Part shown: piece by piece, positions 16,160-23,576 of the stretch | Numbering within the stretch: the first letter of the stretch is position 1 | Layout: the number at the start of each line of letters is the position of its first letter | Assembly: GCA_035252155.1 (NCBI GenBank) | Contig: DATFDL010000380.1 | Location: 1 to 33,812, forward strand | Origin: JAICLL01 sp035252155 | Lineage (GTDB): Bacteria > Planctomycetota > Planctomycetia > Pirellulales > JAICIG01 | Direction: 5' to 3' | Length of the DNA stretch: 33,812 bases | Notes under the pieces: generated by a model | Told to the model about the DNA's origin: nothing | The model's database searches: none | What the model saw: only the letters and a program-made list of their open reading frames with translations | Program-made: the position numbers and the translations under genes

Positions 16160-16935
16160 ATGCTACGCTCGCGCGCGGCCAACGCGTCGCCCGCGGTTTC
16201 GAGAATGCTGAGCCGGCCGCCGTAGGTTTTTTGCAGGTTTTCCTTGGTGAAGGTGGCCTCGGTCGCTCCGCTGGCGACCAACCGCATGTTGAGTAGCGCC
16301 ACCTGATCGAAGTAGGCGGGCACGGTCCGCAGGTCGTGGTGCACAACCAGCACCGTCTTGCCGGCCTCGCGCAGCTCGCCGAGCAACTGAAAGATCACGC
16401 GCTCGGTGGCGGCGTCGACCCCGGCCATCGGCTCATCCATGAAGTAGATCTCGGCCCGCTGAGCCAGTGCTCGCGCCAAAAACGTGCGTTGCTGCTGGCC
16501 GCCGGAAAGCTGGCCGATTTGCCGCCCGGCCAGATCGGCGATGCCTACTCGCGCAAGACATTCTCGCGCCCACTCACGATCGCGGCGAGCGGGCCTGCGA
16601 AACCAGCCCAGCCGCCCATAGGTGCCCATCAAGACCACATCGAGCACGCTGACGGGGAATTCCCAGTCAACGCTCTCACGTTGCGGCACGTAACCGATGA
16701 TGCGGCGGGCCTGGTGGATAGGTCGCCCCAGCACCGACACCTGCCCGCTGACGATCGGTGTCAGGCCGAGAATGGCTTTGATGAGCGTGCTCTTACCGGC
16801 GCCGTTGGGTCCCAGGATGCCCACCAGGCTAGGCCGCTTGATAATAAGGTCGATATTCCAGAGCACCGGCTTACGGTGATAGGCCACGGTCATATCGTGG
16901 ACTTCGAGCACCGGCGGATTGTTGGCCTGGATCAT
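16156..16935 (-). CDS. troB: Manganese/zinc ABC transporter ATP-binding protein (TroB-like)
   Basis: Cytoplasmic ATPase that drives the importer, 259 residues from the ATG at 16935. That start overlaps the stop of the substrate-binding gene by four bases; in-frame codons further upstream lie inside that gene and are rejected. Walker A GPNGAGKST is at 42-50, the Q-loop at Q85 (YVPQRE), the signature LSGGQQQR at 143-150, Walker B FMDEP with D167/E168, and the H-loop in VVHHDL. The PQRESVDWEFPVSV block after the Q-loop is typical of the Mn/Zn/Fe metal family (TroB, MntB, ZnuC). Complete and of normal length. Confidence 0.95.
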   Translation of the reverse strand: MIQANNPPVLEVHDMTVAYHRKPVLWNIDLIIKRPSLVGILGPNGAGKSTLIKAILGLTPIVSGQVSVLGRPIHQARRIIGYVPQRESVDWEFPVSVLDVVLMGTYGRLGWFRRPARRDREWARECLARVGIADLAGRQIGQLSGGQQQRTFLARALAQRAEIYFMDEPMAGVDAATERVIFQLLGELREAGKTVLVVHHDLRTVPAYFDQVALLNMRLVASGATEATFTKENLQKTYGGRLSILETAGDALAARERSI

Positions 16936-17900
16936 CGCAAGGCTTGCGTAATGGTTTTGACGTTGTGGCGAACCATGCCGATGTAGGCGCCCTCGGGAGT
17001 GTCGGACGGGCCCATCGCGTCGGAATAGAGTTGCCCGCCAATCTCGACATGGTGCCCGCGGGCGGCGCATCCCTCGACTAGCGCCCGGATGTTGCGCTCG
17101 CTGACGCTCGTTTCGACAAACACTGCTTTAATGCGCCGCTCACTGAGCAGCTCGACCAGTTCATTGATCTTGCTGACGGCCGCTTCGGCTTGCGTGCTGA
17201 TGCCTTGGATCGCCTGCACCTCGATGTCGTAAGCGCGGCCGAAATAATGAAAGGCGTCGTGGGCGGTCACCAGCACGCGCCGCGATTCGGTGATCGACGC
17301 AATCTGCTCGCGACATTCCTCGTCGAGCCGCATGAGTTCCACACCATATTGTTCGGCACTGCGCCGATAATCATCGGCGTGGGCCGGGTCGACGTCGGCC
17401 AGTGCTCGCTCGACCACTGGCAGCGTCGCGCTCCACAGCGCCACGTCGAACCAGACATGCGGATCGTACTGTTCGCCGCCGACTTTCAGTAGCCGATCGC
17501 GGTCAAGATCGTCGGTGACGGCGACGACTCGCTTCTTGCGGGCCAGCCGCGAGAATACCTCACCCATCTTGCCTTCCAAGTGCAAGCCAGAGTAGAGGAT
17601 CAGATCGGCCCGGCTCAGCCGCGCCACGTCACCGCTCGTCGCCTTATAAAGATGCGGATCGACGCCCTCGCCCATCAGCGCCGTGACTGTGACGTGGTCG
17701 CCGCCAACATGGCGGGCCAAATCGGCAACCATCGAGGTGGTCGCGACCACATTCACAGATCTGCCGGCAATGTTTACCTGATTGGGACGACTATCTGCGT
17801 CGTGTTCTCCCGACTGGCCCGCCGTAACGCCACAGCCCGCCAGTGCCGCCAAGAGCGGATATGCCCACAGTAACCGGACTTTACAAGGGAGAACCGACAT
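16932..17900 (-). CDS. troA: Manganese/zinc substrate-binding lipoprotein (TroA-like)
   Basis: First gene of the importer operon; a lipoprotein that captures the metal ion outside the inner membrane and delivers it to the permeases. 322 residues with a lipobox LAGC (lipidated C23). The four metal ligands of the TroA family are visible: H83 (DPHLY), H148 (DPHVWFD), H214 (AHDAF) and D294 (YSDAMG). The set is His-His-His-Asp as I recall it for Treponema TroA, and the 80-residue spacing between the last two agrees. The C-terminal half, with GHHVEIGGQLYSDAMG and GMVRHN, resembles TroA more than PsaA or ZnuA. Transcription probably starts at the TTGACG/TATAGT promoter near 18000. A Mn-versus-Zn preference cannot be decided from sequence. 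Confidence 0.95.
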   Translation of the reverse strand: MSVLPCKVRLLWAYPLLAALAGCGVTAGQSGEHDADSRPNQVNIAGRSVNVVATTSMVADLARHVGGDHVTVTALMGEGVDPHLYKATSGDVARLSRADLILYSGLHLEGKMGEVFSRLARKKRVVAVTDDLDRDRLLKVGGEQYDPHVWFDVALWSATLPVVERALADVDPAHADDYRRSAEQYGVELMRLDEECREQIASITESRRVLVTAHDAFHYFGRAYDIEVQAIQGISTQAEAAVSKINELVELLSERRIKAVFVETSVSERNIRALVEGCAARGHHVEIGGQLYSDAMGPSDTPEGAYIGMVRHNVKTITQALR

Positions 17901-17987
17901 GCCGATTTTTTTCCGCGGTCGCGACGCCTAACTCTAGGAATCGGATCGTATGTTTGACGAATCGAAATATTTTTTGACTGCTCAAAA

Positions 17988-18017
17988 ACTATACGCCCTG
18001 GGCGTAATTTTCGTCAA
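17988..18017 (-). promoter_or_regulatory. Promoter of the tro operon
   Basis: On the minus strand TTGACG (18012-18017) and TATAGT (17988-17993) are separated by 18 bases, a good sigma-70 match. The predicted transcript would start near 17980, about 80 bases before the troA ATG. Confidence 0.6.
17992..18006. promoter_or_regulatory. Palindromic operator candidate inside the tro promoter
   Basis: TACGCC-CTG-GGCGTA is a perfect 6+3+6 palindrome filling the spacer and touching the -10 box. A repressor bound here would block polymerase. A metal-dependent DtxR/MntR/Zur-type regulator is the expected binder, but the word does not match the consensus boxes I know for those families. Confidence 0.5.
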
Positions 18018-18204
18018 GTCGGAGTGAAGGCAGTCAGGAGAGGGCCAGTGCGCCAGATGAGCTGGAGGAGCCGGATTCGCGAGCTTGAGTGTTTTACAAA
18101 GACTCGATAAGCGGCGGGGCATTTTCCGATACCGAAGACTGGCCCGTCGGGGCGGCGCTACGGTCGGCGGCTCCCAGTCAAGTTCCCTTACGGAGAATCG
18201 AACC

Positions 18205-19434
18205 TTGGCGAATACCAACCAGCGAACGGACTCGCAAACGGCTAAGGAGGGCAATTCAAGCGTTGAACGGCAACCGTTTCCGAATTGGGGCTGGTTTCTT
18301 TCAGGTCTCACGGCGGGGCTGATCGTGCTCTATGTCGTGGCGACCAGGCCGATCGCCGGCCAACTGGCCCAGCTCGAAGGCCAGATCGCGTCGCTCGAGC
18401 GGAACATGAGCCGCCTGGTGGCGAAGCGGGGTCGGGCGGCGCAGGCCAACGACCTGCTCTCGGCGCTGACCGAGCAAGGCCGCCGCGCCGAGGCCGCCGC
18501 GGAATCGCTACGGCAAATCGAAACCTTGCATTCCGGGCTGATCGCCCAACGAACTGTCACGGCCGACGCCCAGCGTTCGTTGGCCGCGCTCGACGACCTG
18601 CGCGCGAGCGCCTTGAATGTCGAAGCGCAGACGGCCGAGGCGCGGCAGGCCATCGATGCCCTCGGCGAACTGCAGGAGCGGGTCGTCGCGCAATATCACT
18701 CGATCGCTTCCGCGCGGCAGACGCTGGGCGAAATAATCCGCCTGCAGAAGCTGGTGTTGGCCGAGGCAGCCGAAGTGGGAGAAGCCCGCCGTGCCATCGA
18801 AGGGCTGGCCGAACTCAAAAGCCGCTCGCTGGCGGCCGGTGAAGAAGCCGACCGGGCTGGCGAAGTGGCCAGCAAGCTCGTGGGCACGCAGCAGCGCCTG
18901 CTTCGGGCGGCTGACGATCTCGACCAGGCACGGGCGGTGGGCCGCGGCCTGGTGGCCTTGAAAGACGAGATCCTGTGCGGCAACGATCCCCAGCAAATCG
19001 AAGAGGCTCACACGGCGTTGGGTGGCTTGGCCGACCTGCGTCAGCAGTTGCAACGCGAGGCCGATGCGGTCGCTCCCGCTCGCGTATCGCTGGAAGGTCT
19101 GATTGCAATCAAGGACCAGGTGATTGCCCGAACCAACGATCTGGCCGACGCGGTCGAAACGCTCGAAACTTTAGGTGACCTGGAGCATCAATTGGTGACC
19201 TCGGTGCAGTCGTTCGATCGCGTGCGTCATTGGCTGGTCGAAGCGGTGCTCATCGAGCCGGCCGTCGAGCGGGCCACCGCGATGCTGAAACCGCTGGTCG
19301 AGCTTAGCAATCTACGGCGGCTCAATCCGGCCGATCTGCGGCAGGCCGCCCGAACCATCGCTGATCAGCGGTCCGCCCGTGTCGCGAACAAACCCAGCAA
19401 TGCGGTCGAGGTGTCCCCGGTGGACACGGATTGA
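18205..19434 (+). CDS. Membrane-anchored coiled-coil protein, unrecognised
   Basis: 409 residues from the TTG at 18205, preceded by CGGAG nine bases upstream; a TTG at 18085 would add 40 residues. About 27 polar residues are followed by one membrane segment (WGWFLSGLTAGLIVLYVVA). Almost all the rest is Ala/Glu/Leu/Gln/Arg-rich helix with heptad character, and imperfect repeats of a LAALDDLRA-like pattern (AALDDL, DALGEL, EGLAEL, GGLADL, EGLIAI). There are no cysteines apart from one, and no enzymatic motif. The topology suggests a long periplasmic or cytoplasmic rod fixed to the inner membrane. It is divergent from the tro operon and its stop is followed at once by a heptad-repeat array. Function not assignable. 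Confidence 0.75.
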   Translation: MANTNQRTDSQTAKEGNSSVERQPFPNWGWFLSGLTAGLIVLYVVATRPIAGQLAQLEGQIASLERNMSRLVAKRGRAAQANDLLSALTEQGRRAEAAAESLRQIETLHSGLIAQRTVTADAQRSLAALDDLRASALNVEAQTAEARQAIDALGELQERVVAQYHSIASARQTLGEIIRLQKLVLAEAAEVGEARRAIEGLAELKSRSLAAGEEADRAGEVASKLVGTQQRLLRAADDLDQARAVGRGLVALKDEILCGNDPQQIEEAHTALGGLADLRQQLQREADAVAPARVSLEGLIAIKDQVIARTNDLADAVETLETLGDLEHQLVTSVQSFDRVRHWLVEAVLIEPAVERATAMLKPLVELSNLRRLNPADLRQAARTIADQRSARVANKPSNAVEVSPVDTD

Positions 19435-19444
19435 GCGGGGCGTC

Positions 19445-19500
19445 AGAGGCCAGAGACCAGAGGTCGGAGGCCAGGGACAGTAGCTCTGGCTTCTGGCCTG
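19445..19500. repeat. Heptanucleotide array, inverted pair
   Basis: Units GAGGCCA, GAGACCA, GAGGTCG and GAGGCCA run forward from 19445. The inverse CTCTGG / TTCTGGCCTG follows at 19484-19500. The array begins ten bases after the stop of the coiled-coil gene and is made of the same words as the csrA-proximal array at 31544-31686. Confidence 0.7.
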
Positions 19501-19526
19501 AAGCGAAACGCGCACTCGGTAGCGCG

Positions 19527-19552
19527 GTAGTCCCGGCCCTTGTGGCCGGCTG
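19527..19552 (+). repeat. GTAG-footed hairpin, CTTGT loop
   Basis: GTAG at 19527-19530, then stem CCGGCC / GGCCGG around CTTGT. The same hairpin occurs, inverted, as the right arm of the pair at 22632-22703. Confidence 0.7.
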
Positions 19553-19566
19553 GCCGCGCCGGAGGG

Positions 19567-19622
19567 AGGATGGCCTTCCTAGGCCGTCCTTAGCTAGGTT
19601 CGACGGCCTAGGACGCCATCCT
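19567..19622. repeat. Long two-part hairpin upstream of the isomerase-like gene
   Basis: Outer arms AGGATGGC (19567-19574) and GCCATCCT (19615-19622), and inner arms CCTAGGCCGTC (19578-19588) and GACGGCCTAGG (19602-19612), pair perfectly. Only short bulges (CTT, AC) lie between them, around a 13-base loop. It ends 40 bases before the ATG at 19663, so it may act in the leader or as a transcription stop for the upstream gene; no T-run follows it on either strand. Confidence 0.75.
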
Positions 19623-19662
19623 GCGATTTCGGTGCCGGCGGCGGCTGGATACAATTGCCACG

Positions 19663-20622
19663 ATGACCATCCAACGCCGTCAATTCGTCCAGCAGCTTGC
19701 CGCCACCGCCGCCGGTGGCTTGCTGGTGGGAAACACCCGGCGAGCAACGATTGCCGATGATGCGGCGGACGAACCGGCCGCAGCCTCGCCCGCCAATCGC
19801 ATCGCCGTCTCGACCTATTCCTTCTGGCATTTCCGGGACGAAAAAACTCCGATCGAGACATGTATCGATCACGCAGCCAGGATGGGCTTCGACGGCGTCG
19901 AGATCTTGCACGTGCAGATGACCGACGAATCAAACGGCTATTTGCAACGGCTCAAGCGGCAGGCGTTTGCCGTGGGCCTCGACCTGTGCGGCTTTTCGAC
20001 GCATCAGAGCTTTCTGTTTCCCGACGTCGAGCGGCGGCAAAAGAACGTCGAGCATACGCTCGCCTGCATCGAATTGGCGTATCGGTTGGGCATTCCGACC
20101 ATGCGCGTCAACACCGGTCGGTGGGGCACCAGCAAAAGCTTTGACGACTTGATGAAGGCCCGTGGCATCGAGCCGCGCCTGCCCGGCTATACCGACGACG
20201 ACGCCTTTGGCTGGGTCATCGACAGTCTGGCAAAATGCCTGCCCAAGGCGGCCGAATGCGGGGTGGTGCTCGGACTGGAAAATCATTGGGGCCTGGGCCG
20301 CATGCCCGAAGGCGTGTTGCGCATCGTCGAAGCGATCGATTCGCCCTGGCTGCGCGTGACGCTCGACACGGGCAATTTTCTGGAAGATCCGTATGACCGG
20401 CTCGAACGCCTGGCGCCCTTGACGGTGCTGTTGCAGGCCAAGACCTATTACGGTGGGGGCGAGTGGTATACGCTCGATCTCGATTATCCGCGCATCGCGG
20501 CACTGATGCGCCGGCACGGTTACCGCGGTTATGTCTCGTTGGAGTTCGAGGGCAAGGAAGACCCGGCGACGGCGGTGCCCAAGAGTTTGGCGTTGCTGCG
20601 AGAGGCGTTTGCCAGAATCTGA
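19663..20622 (+). CDS. Tat-exported sugar phosphate isomerase/epimerase-like TIM-barrel protein
   Basis: 319 residues. The N-terminus carries a twin-arginine signal (RRQFVQQL followed by an Ala/Gly-rich hydrophobic core), so the folded protein is probably exported, perhaps with its metal bound. The rest is a xylose-isomerase-like TIM barrel (AP endonuclease family 2): AVSTYSFW at strand 1, GFDGVEILHV, LGLENHWG (probable metal-binding Glu), VTLDTGNF (Asp), a KTYYGGGEW segment, and the final VSLEFEGKED strand with a further Glu. Planctomycetes encode many such exported isomerase-like proteins; the sugar substrate is unknown. It stands alone, followed after 26 bases by the broken small gene. Confidence 0.9.
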   Translation: MTIQRRQFVQQLAATAAGGLLVGNTRRATIADDAADEPAAASPANRIAVSTYSFWHFRDEKTPIETCIDHAARMGFDGVEILHVQMTDESNGYLQRLKRQAFAVGLDLCGFSTHQSFLFPDVERRQKNVEHTLACIELAYRLGIPTMRVNTGRWGTSKSFDDLMKARGIEPRLPGYTDDDAFGWVIDSLAKCLPKAAECGVVLGLENHWGLGRMPEGVLRIVEAIDSPWLRVTLDTGNFLEDPYDRLERLAPLTVLLQAKTYYGGGEWYTLDLDYPRIAALMRRHGYRGYVSLEFEGKEDPATAVPKSLALLREAFARI

Positions 20623-20648
20623 CGCTGGCGTCTAATGGAAACACAGCA

Positions 20649-20881
20649 ATGAAGAACCGCATTATGTATATCGAGCGCAAGGCCGGCGGCCTCACTGGAG
20701 AAGCACGAATCGGCCGAGCGTTGCGACCGGTGAAGATTATTGGATTTCCGGCTGCGGCAAGGACGGTGCCGATCGCCTATACGGCGAACGAGCGCCGGTT
20801 GAAATCGATGAAGACGTGCGCGAAGAATACTGGCGCGAGATTCGTGGTTTGCCCGAAATGATATCGCGGGCGATTGTCTAA
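20649..20881 (+). pseudogene. Broken small conserved protein gene (internal deletion plus frameshift)
   Basis: The ATG at 20649 opens a frame encoding MKNRIMYIERKAGG and GEARIGR. The next part continues in another frame from about 20726: TGEDYWISGCGKDGADRLYG, then VEIDEDVREEYWREIRGLPE, to a TAA at 20879-20881. From memory, intact relatives are roughly 100-residue proteins (often wrongly named deoxyxylulose-phosphate synthase) with this N- and C-terminus and some 25-35 residues between. That middle is missing, and the two halves are out of frame by two bases. In the N-terminal frame the remaining reading is Arg/Lys-rich and unlike the family. Most likely a decayed gene; a sequencing error alone would not explain the missing middle. 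Confidence 0.72.
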
Positions 20882-21023
20882 CAGTGATCGGCGATCTTTT
20901 CCTCCGGCGTCAAAGGTCGCGAGACGCACCAAACACGGCCAGCGGAATCGGAACGCTCGCCCCTCTCCACGCGCCCTGGGCAACGCCAAGGCTCTGCCCG
21001 AGCAAGCGGGTTGAGTTGTGTGC

Positions 21024-22070
21024 CTAGTGGGAATGCTTTTGCGGCTTATCGAACGAACCATTCCTTAGGAAGTTCAATGTGCAGGCGTGCACACGCGGGT
21101 CGGTCCCCAGCCGTGCATGCTCGACGGGCAGCACCAGAAATTCGCGCGCGCCGGCAAGCCGGGTGGCGGCGAGGCTGAGCATGCCGTCGTCATCGCCGGG
21201 CAGCCGGGTGCTGAGGCCGCGGTCGTCTCCTCGGCCTCCGGCAATGATGCCAAATTCGCAGGTCGGCACGGCCAGCCGGGATCCGAGCGCAGCCCAGCCG
21301 CCGTCGAGTTCCGCCGCCGACAGCCCTAGTACGCTAACCAGCATTTCCATATCGTCGGTCGCCGAACCGGTGGTTTGGTTGGGCGGCGCCAACATCACCA
21401 GCCGGTTCAACCGCGGCCCCGCGGCCTCGCCACCCTCCGCGCCGCGCCGGTCGGCCAGCCAGCGCCGCACCACCACATTGCCCAGACCAAAGGCCACCAT
21501 CGACACTTCCTCGACCTGGTCGAGATGGTCCACCACATTGCCCAACGAGCGTGCATAATCGTCAATCGTTCCGCGCCGGCTCGCATAGCCAAAGCTCAAT
21601 ACATGCATCGTGCCGCCGGCTCGCAGGTAGGCTGCCAGGGGACGCATGGTTTCGGGCGAGCCGTCGAGTCCGTGCAAGACGACGACCGCCTTGCCCTGCA
21701 TCGGCGGCAAGCGGCGCTCAATCCGAATCGCCTCCAAGCGGGCCAGGCATTCGTCGAACGTGCCCCAAGCGTGTCGCTTTCCCGCCCCGTCCATCAAGCG
21801 GCAATGCCCCGAGATCGCATTCCGCTGAATACGCCAATCATGAAAGAATCGCTCGTCGCCCCACGCCTGGAAGCCGCCGGGCTGCGGCGGCGGATCGCTC
21901 GCGGGCAGTCGTCCGTCGGTGTAACGGACACGCGGACGCTTCGCGACGCGAACGGCGGGTTGGGCGGGTTCGTCCGACAATTCTTCGCCCCGTGACGCCC
22001 GTGACGACAGCAGCGCCACCAGCAAGCCGCTAACAGCGGCGACCAAGATGGGTGGGCGATGTGTGAACAT
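21024..22070 (-). CDS. Exported alpha/beta-hydrolase-like protein lacking the nucleophile serine
   Basis: 348 residues from the ATG at 22070; the codons back to a TTG at 22109 add nothing family-like. A signal peptide is seen in the first about 27 residues (ILVAAVSGLLVALL core). The fold looks like a lipase/esterase of the alpha/beta-hydrolase group: VVVLHGLDGS (oxyanion loop, residues 130-138), LSFGYASRRGTIDDYARSLGN as in triglyceride-lipase-like proteins, and a strand-helix turn where GHSLGN is normally expected. Here that turn reads AFGLGN, so the catalytic serine is glycine (residue 195, codon GGT). The C-terminal part retains a possible histidine (VEHARLG). It may be non-catalytic, binding a lipid or a partner, or use a different residue. 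Stands alone on the minus strand. Confidence 0.8.
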   Translation of the reverse strand: MFTHRPPILVAAVSGLLVALLSSRASRGEELSDEPAQPAVRVAKRPRVRYTDGRLPASDPPPQPGGFQAWGDERFFHDWRIQRNAISGHCRLMDGAGKRHAWGTFDECLARLEAIRIERRLPPMQGKAVVVLHGLDGSPETMRPLAAYLRAGGTMHVLSFGYASRRGTIDDYARSLGNVVDHLDQVEEVSMVAFGLGNVVVRRWLADRRGAEGGEAAGPRLNRLVMLAPPNQTTGSATDDMEMLVSVLGLSAAELDGGWAALGSRLAVPTCEFGIIAGGRGDDRGLSTRLPGDDDGMLSLAATRLAGAREFLVLPVEHARLGTDPRVHACTLNFLRNGSFDKPQKHSH

Positions 22071-22179
22071 TGGGCCAGGATTGTAGACATGCCCTGGCAG
22101 AACCTCCAAGGTCGTTTCGGTTACAGCCGGGGCATCGGCAAGCCTCTGCCCCAGCCACCGCGCCCGTAAACTCGGCGGT

Positions 22180-22611
22180 TCAAAGCTTGATGAGTGCCAG
22201 GCCCGAAGCGTCGTCGTGGCGGCGCCGCAGGTGGCTGGGCGACTCGACCAGCATCACTTCGAGCGTCGGCCGCACATGAGCGTCGACCAGATGCCCGCCG
22301 TGGGCCGAGCCGTCGCGTTTGCCCACCACCACGTGCGCGTGCAATTTGGGGCCCTTATCGGTCTCGACGATATTTCCCACCATTGAGAGCACTTCGACCT
22401 GCTCGCGCATGGGGATTTTTTCGTATTCCTTGCGCTGCCAGTCGAAGTAGCCCAGCGTCAGATCTTGGAAGGCGCCGATGGCGGTGAAATGCGCCGCAGC
22501 CAGCTTGTGCTGCTTGGCAAAATCGAGCAGCCCGGCCGTTACTTCGTCTCCTGTCTCGAACACGAGCACGAAGGTTTTTTCGCGTGCGTCGTTGATGAGT
22601 TTCGATTTCAT
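22180..22611 (-). CDS. PPC (DUF296) domain protein
   Basis: 143 residues, the whole length being one PPC domain (plants and prokaryotes conserved). Visible family features are FETGDEVTAGLLDFAKQ, TAIGAFQDLTLGYFD, the histidine pair LHAHVVVG, and GGHLVDAHVRPTLEVML. In bacterial crystal structures this fold forms trimers and can bind metal through the conserved histidines; the physiological role is unknown. In plants the domain is attached to AT-hook DNA-binding proteins, but no such attachment exists here. No signal peptide, so cytoplasmic. It is divergent from the thioredoxin-like gene across a spacer with two hairpin repeats. Confidence 0.9.
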   Translation of the reverse strand: MKSKLINDAREKTFVLVFETGDEVTAGLLDFAKQHKLAAAHFTAIGAFQDLTLGYFDWQRKEYEKIPMREQVEVLSMVGNIVETDKGPKLHAHVVVGKRDGSAHGGHLVDAHVRPTLEVMLVESPSHLRRRHDDASGLALIKL

Positions 22612-22631
22612 GGTGAAGGTATTTAGAGTAG

Positions 22632-22703
22632 GTAGCTGCCGGCCTTGTGCCGGTCGGTTCAGGTCGATTCGGTAGATCAGCCGGCCACAAGGGCCGGGGC
22701 TAC
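22632..22703. repeat. Inverted pair of GTAG-footed hairpins, CTTGT loop
   Basis: The left hairpin starts GTAG at 22632 with stem CCGGC / GCCGG around CTTGT. The right hairpin is inverted, with stem CCGGCC / GGCCGG around ACAAG, ending in CTAC at 22700-22703. Total 72 bases, the layout expected of a REPIN. Confidence 0.78.
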
Positions 22704-22738
22704 CTTACGCGTGCCGGTCGGTTGGTGAACATTTTCGT

Positions 22739-22779
22739 CTTTCGCTCCGCGAAAGAAACGTTCTTTCGCGGAGCGAAAG
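22739..22779. repeat. Nested palindrome, 19-bp stem
   Basis: The arms 22739-22757 and 22761-22779 are perfect inverse complements separated by ACG. Each arm is itself a hairpin: CTTTCGC with GCGAAAG around TCC or GGA. It can therefore form one long stem or two small inverted hairpins. It lies between divergent genes. Confidence 0.8.
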
Positions 22780-22888
22780 GCGACAATCAAGGGCCTGGAA
22801 CGTGATCCTTCCAGCAGTGCCTAGCAAGCGGTGCGCCGTTTGATACGATTAGCCGTAGTTTCAACAATGCACTTTTCGGAGATTGCCC

Positions 22889-23473
22889 ATGGCCCGCACG
22901 CCCAGCACCATGTTGCCTTTGGGAACGCTTGCCCCCGACTTCTCGTTGCCCAATGTCGATGGCCGAACGGTCTCGTTGGCCGATTTCAAGCAGGCCCCGG
23001 CCCTGGTGGTGATGTTCATGTGCAATCACTGCCCGTTCGTCAAACATGTCGCGCCCGAACTGGCGCGGCTGGCCAAAGACTATCAATCGCGCGGCGTGGC
23101 GTTTGTCGGCATCAACTCGAACGACGCGGCGGCGTATCCCGACGATTCGCCGGCCAAAATGAAAGAAGAAGCCAAGTCCCGCGGCTACATGTTTCCGTAC
23201 CTCTACGACGAGACACAAAAAATCGCCCAGGCATACCGGGCCGCTTGCACACCCGACTTCTATTTATTCGACAGCGGGCGCAAGCTGGCCTACCGGGGAC
23301 AGCTCGACGCCAGCCGGCCCGACAGCGGCGTTCCGGTGACGGGGGCCGACCTGCGCGCGGCGCTCGACGCGGTGTTGTCGGGCAAGGCCCCCTCGCCCGA
23401 ACAGCGGCCGAGCATCGGCTGCAATATCAAGTGGCGGACGGGCAACGAGCCGGATTATTATAAAAACGGTTAA
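22889..23473 (+). CDS. Thioredoxin-fold (AhpC/TSA-like redoxin) family protein
   Basis: 194 residues from the ATG at 22889, with GGAG seven bases upstream. The fold is a peroxiredoxin/redoxin type: PDFSLPNVDGRTVSLADFK opening, then VVMFMCNHCPFVKHVAPEL with a C45-N-H-C48 redox pair, VGINSNDAAAYPDDSPAKM, and TPDFYLFD with the cis-proline. Related bacterial proteins with the same CNHCP motif and a C-terminal SIGCNIKWR segment, also present here, form a distinct uncharacterised redoxin subfamily. No signal peptide, so it acts in the cytoplasm. Probably a thiol-disulfide oxidoreductase or peroxidase; partner unknown. A 91-base hairpin element begins 13 bases after its stop. Confidence 0.9.
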   Translation: MARTPSTMLPLGTLAPDFSLPNVDGRTVSLADFKQAPALVVMFMCNHCPFVKHVAPELARLAKDYQSRGVAFVGINSNDAAAYPDDSPAKMKEEAKSRGYMFPYLYDETQKIAQAYRAACTPDFYLFDSGRKLAYRGQLDASRPDSGVPVTGADLRAALDAVLSGKAPSPEQRPSIGCNIKWRTGNEPDYYKNG

Positions 23474-23485
23474 TCGCTGTACAAA

Positions 23486-23576
23486 GTAACCCCGGCACTC
23501 CGTGACGGGGATCGCGGTCGCCGTTGGCGACCAGCAAATCTCCGCCACGGAGTGTCGGAGCTACCGTGGCGGCTTC
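23486..23576 (-). repeat. 91-bp three-hairpin element (copy 1)
   Basis: On the minus strand it reads GAAGCCGCCACG, then GTAG with a hairpin CTCCG...CGGAG (loop containing CACTCCGT), a central hairpin GGTCGCC/GGCGACC, and an inverted hairpin CCCCG/CGGGG with the same loop. It ends at 23486 with TTAC where the other copy has CTAC. It matches the copy at 28371-28461 over its whole length with a modest number of substitutions. Confidence 0.8.

Larger units (their letters stand above)
17901..18204. other. Divergent intergenic region between the tro operon and a coiled-coil gene
   Basis: Contains the tro promoter with its internal palindrome and a wider inverted repeat TTGACGAA (17954-17961) / TTCGTCAA (18010-18017). 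From 18085 a TTG-initiated extension of the coiled-coil gene is open but lacks protein-like features. Confidence 0.55.

Noticed and set aside
18085..18204. Longer N-terminus of the coiled-coil protein from the TTG at 18085
   Set aside because: Its ribosome-site-like GGAGGAG is 14 bases away and the added residues are Arg-rich and not protein-like; the TTG at 18205 has CGGAG at nine bases. The choice remains uncertain.
19567..19622. Rho-independent terminator
   Set aside because: The stem is strong but no run of T follows on either strand, so it is recorded only as a hairpin repeat.
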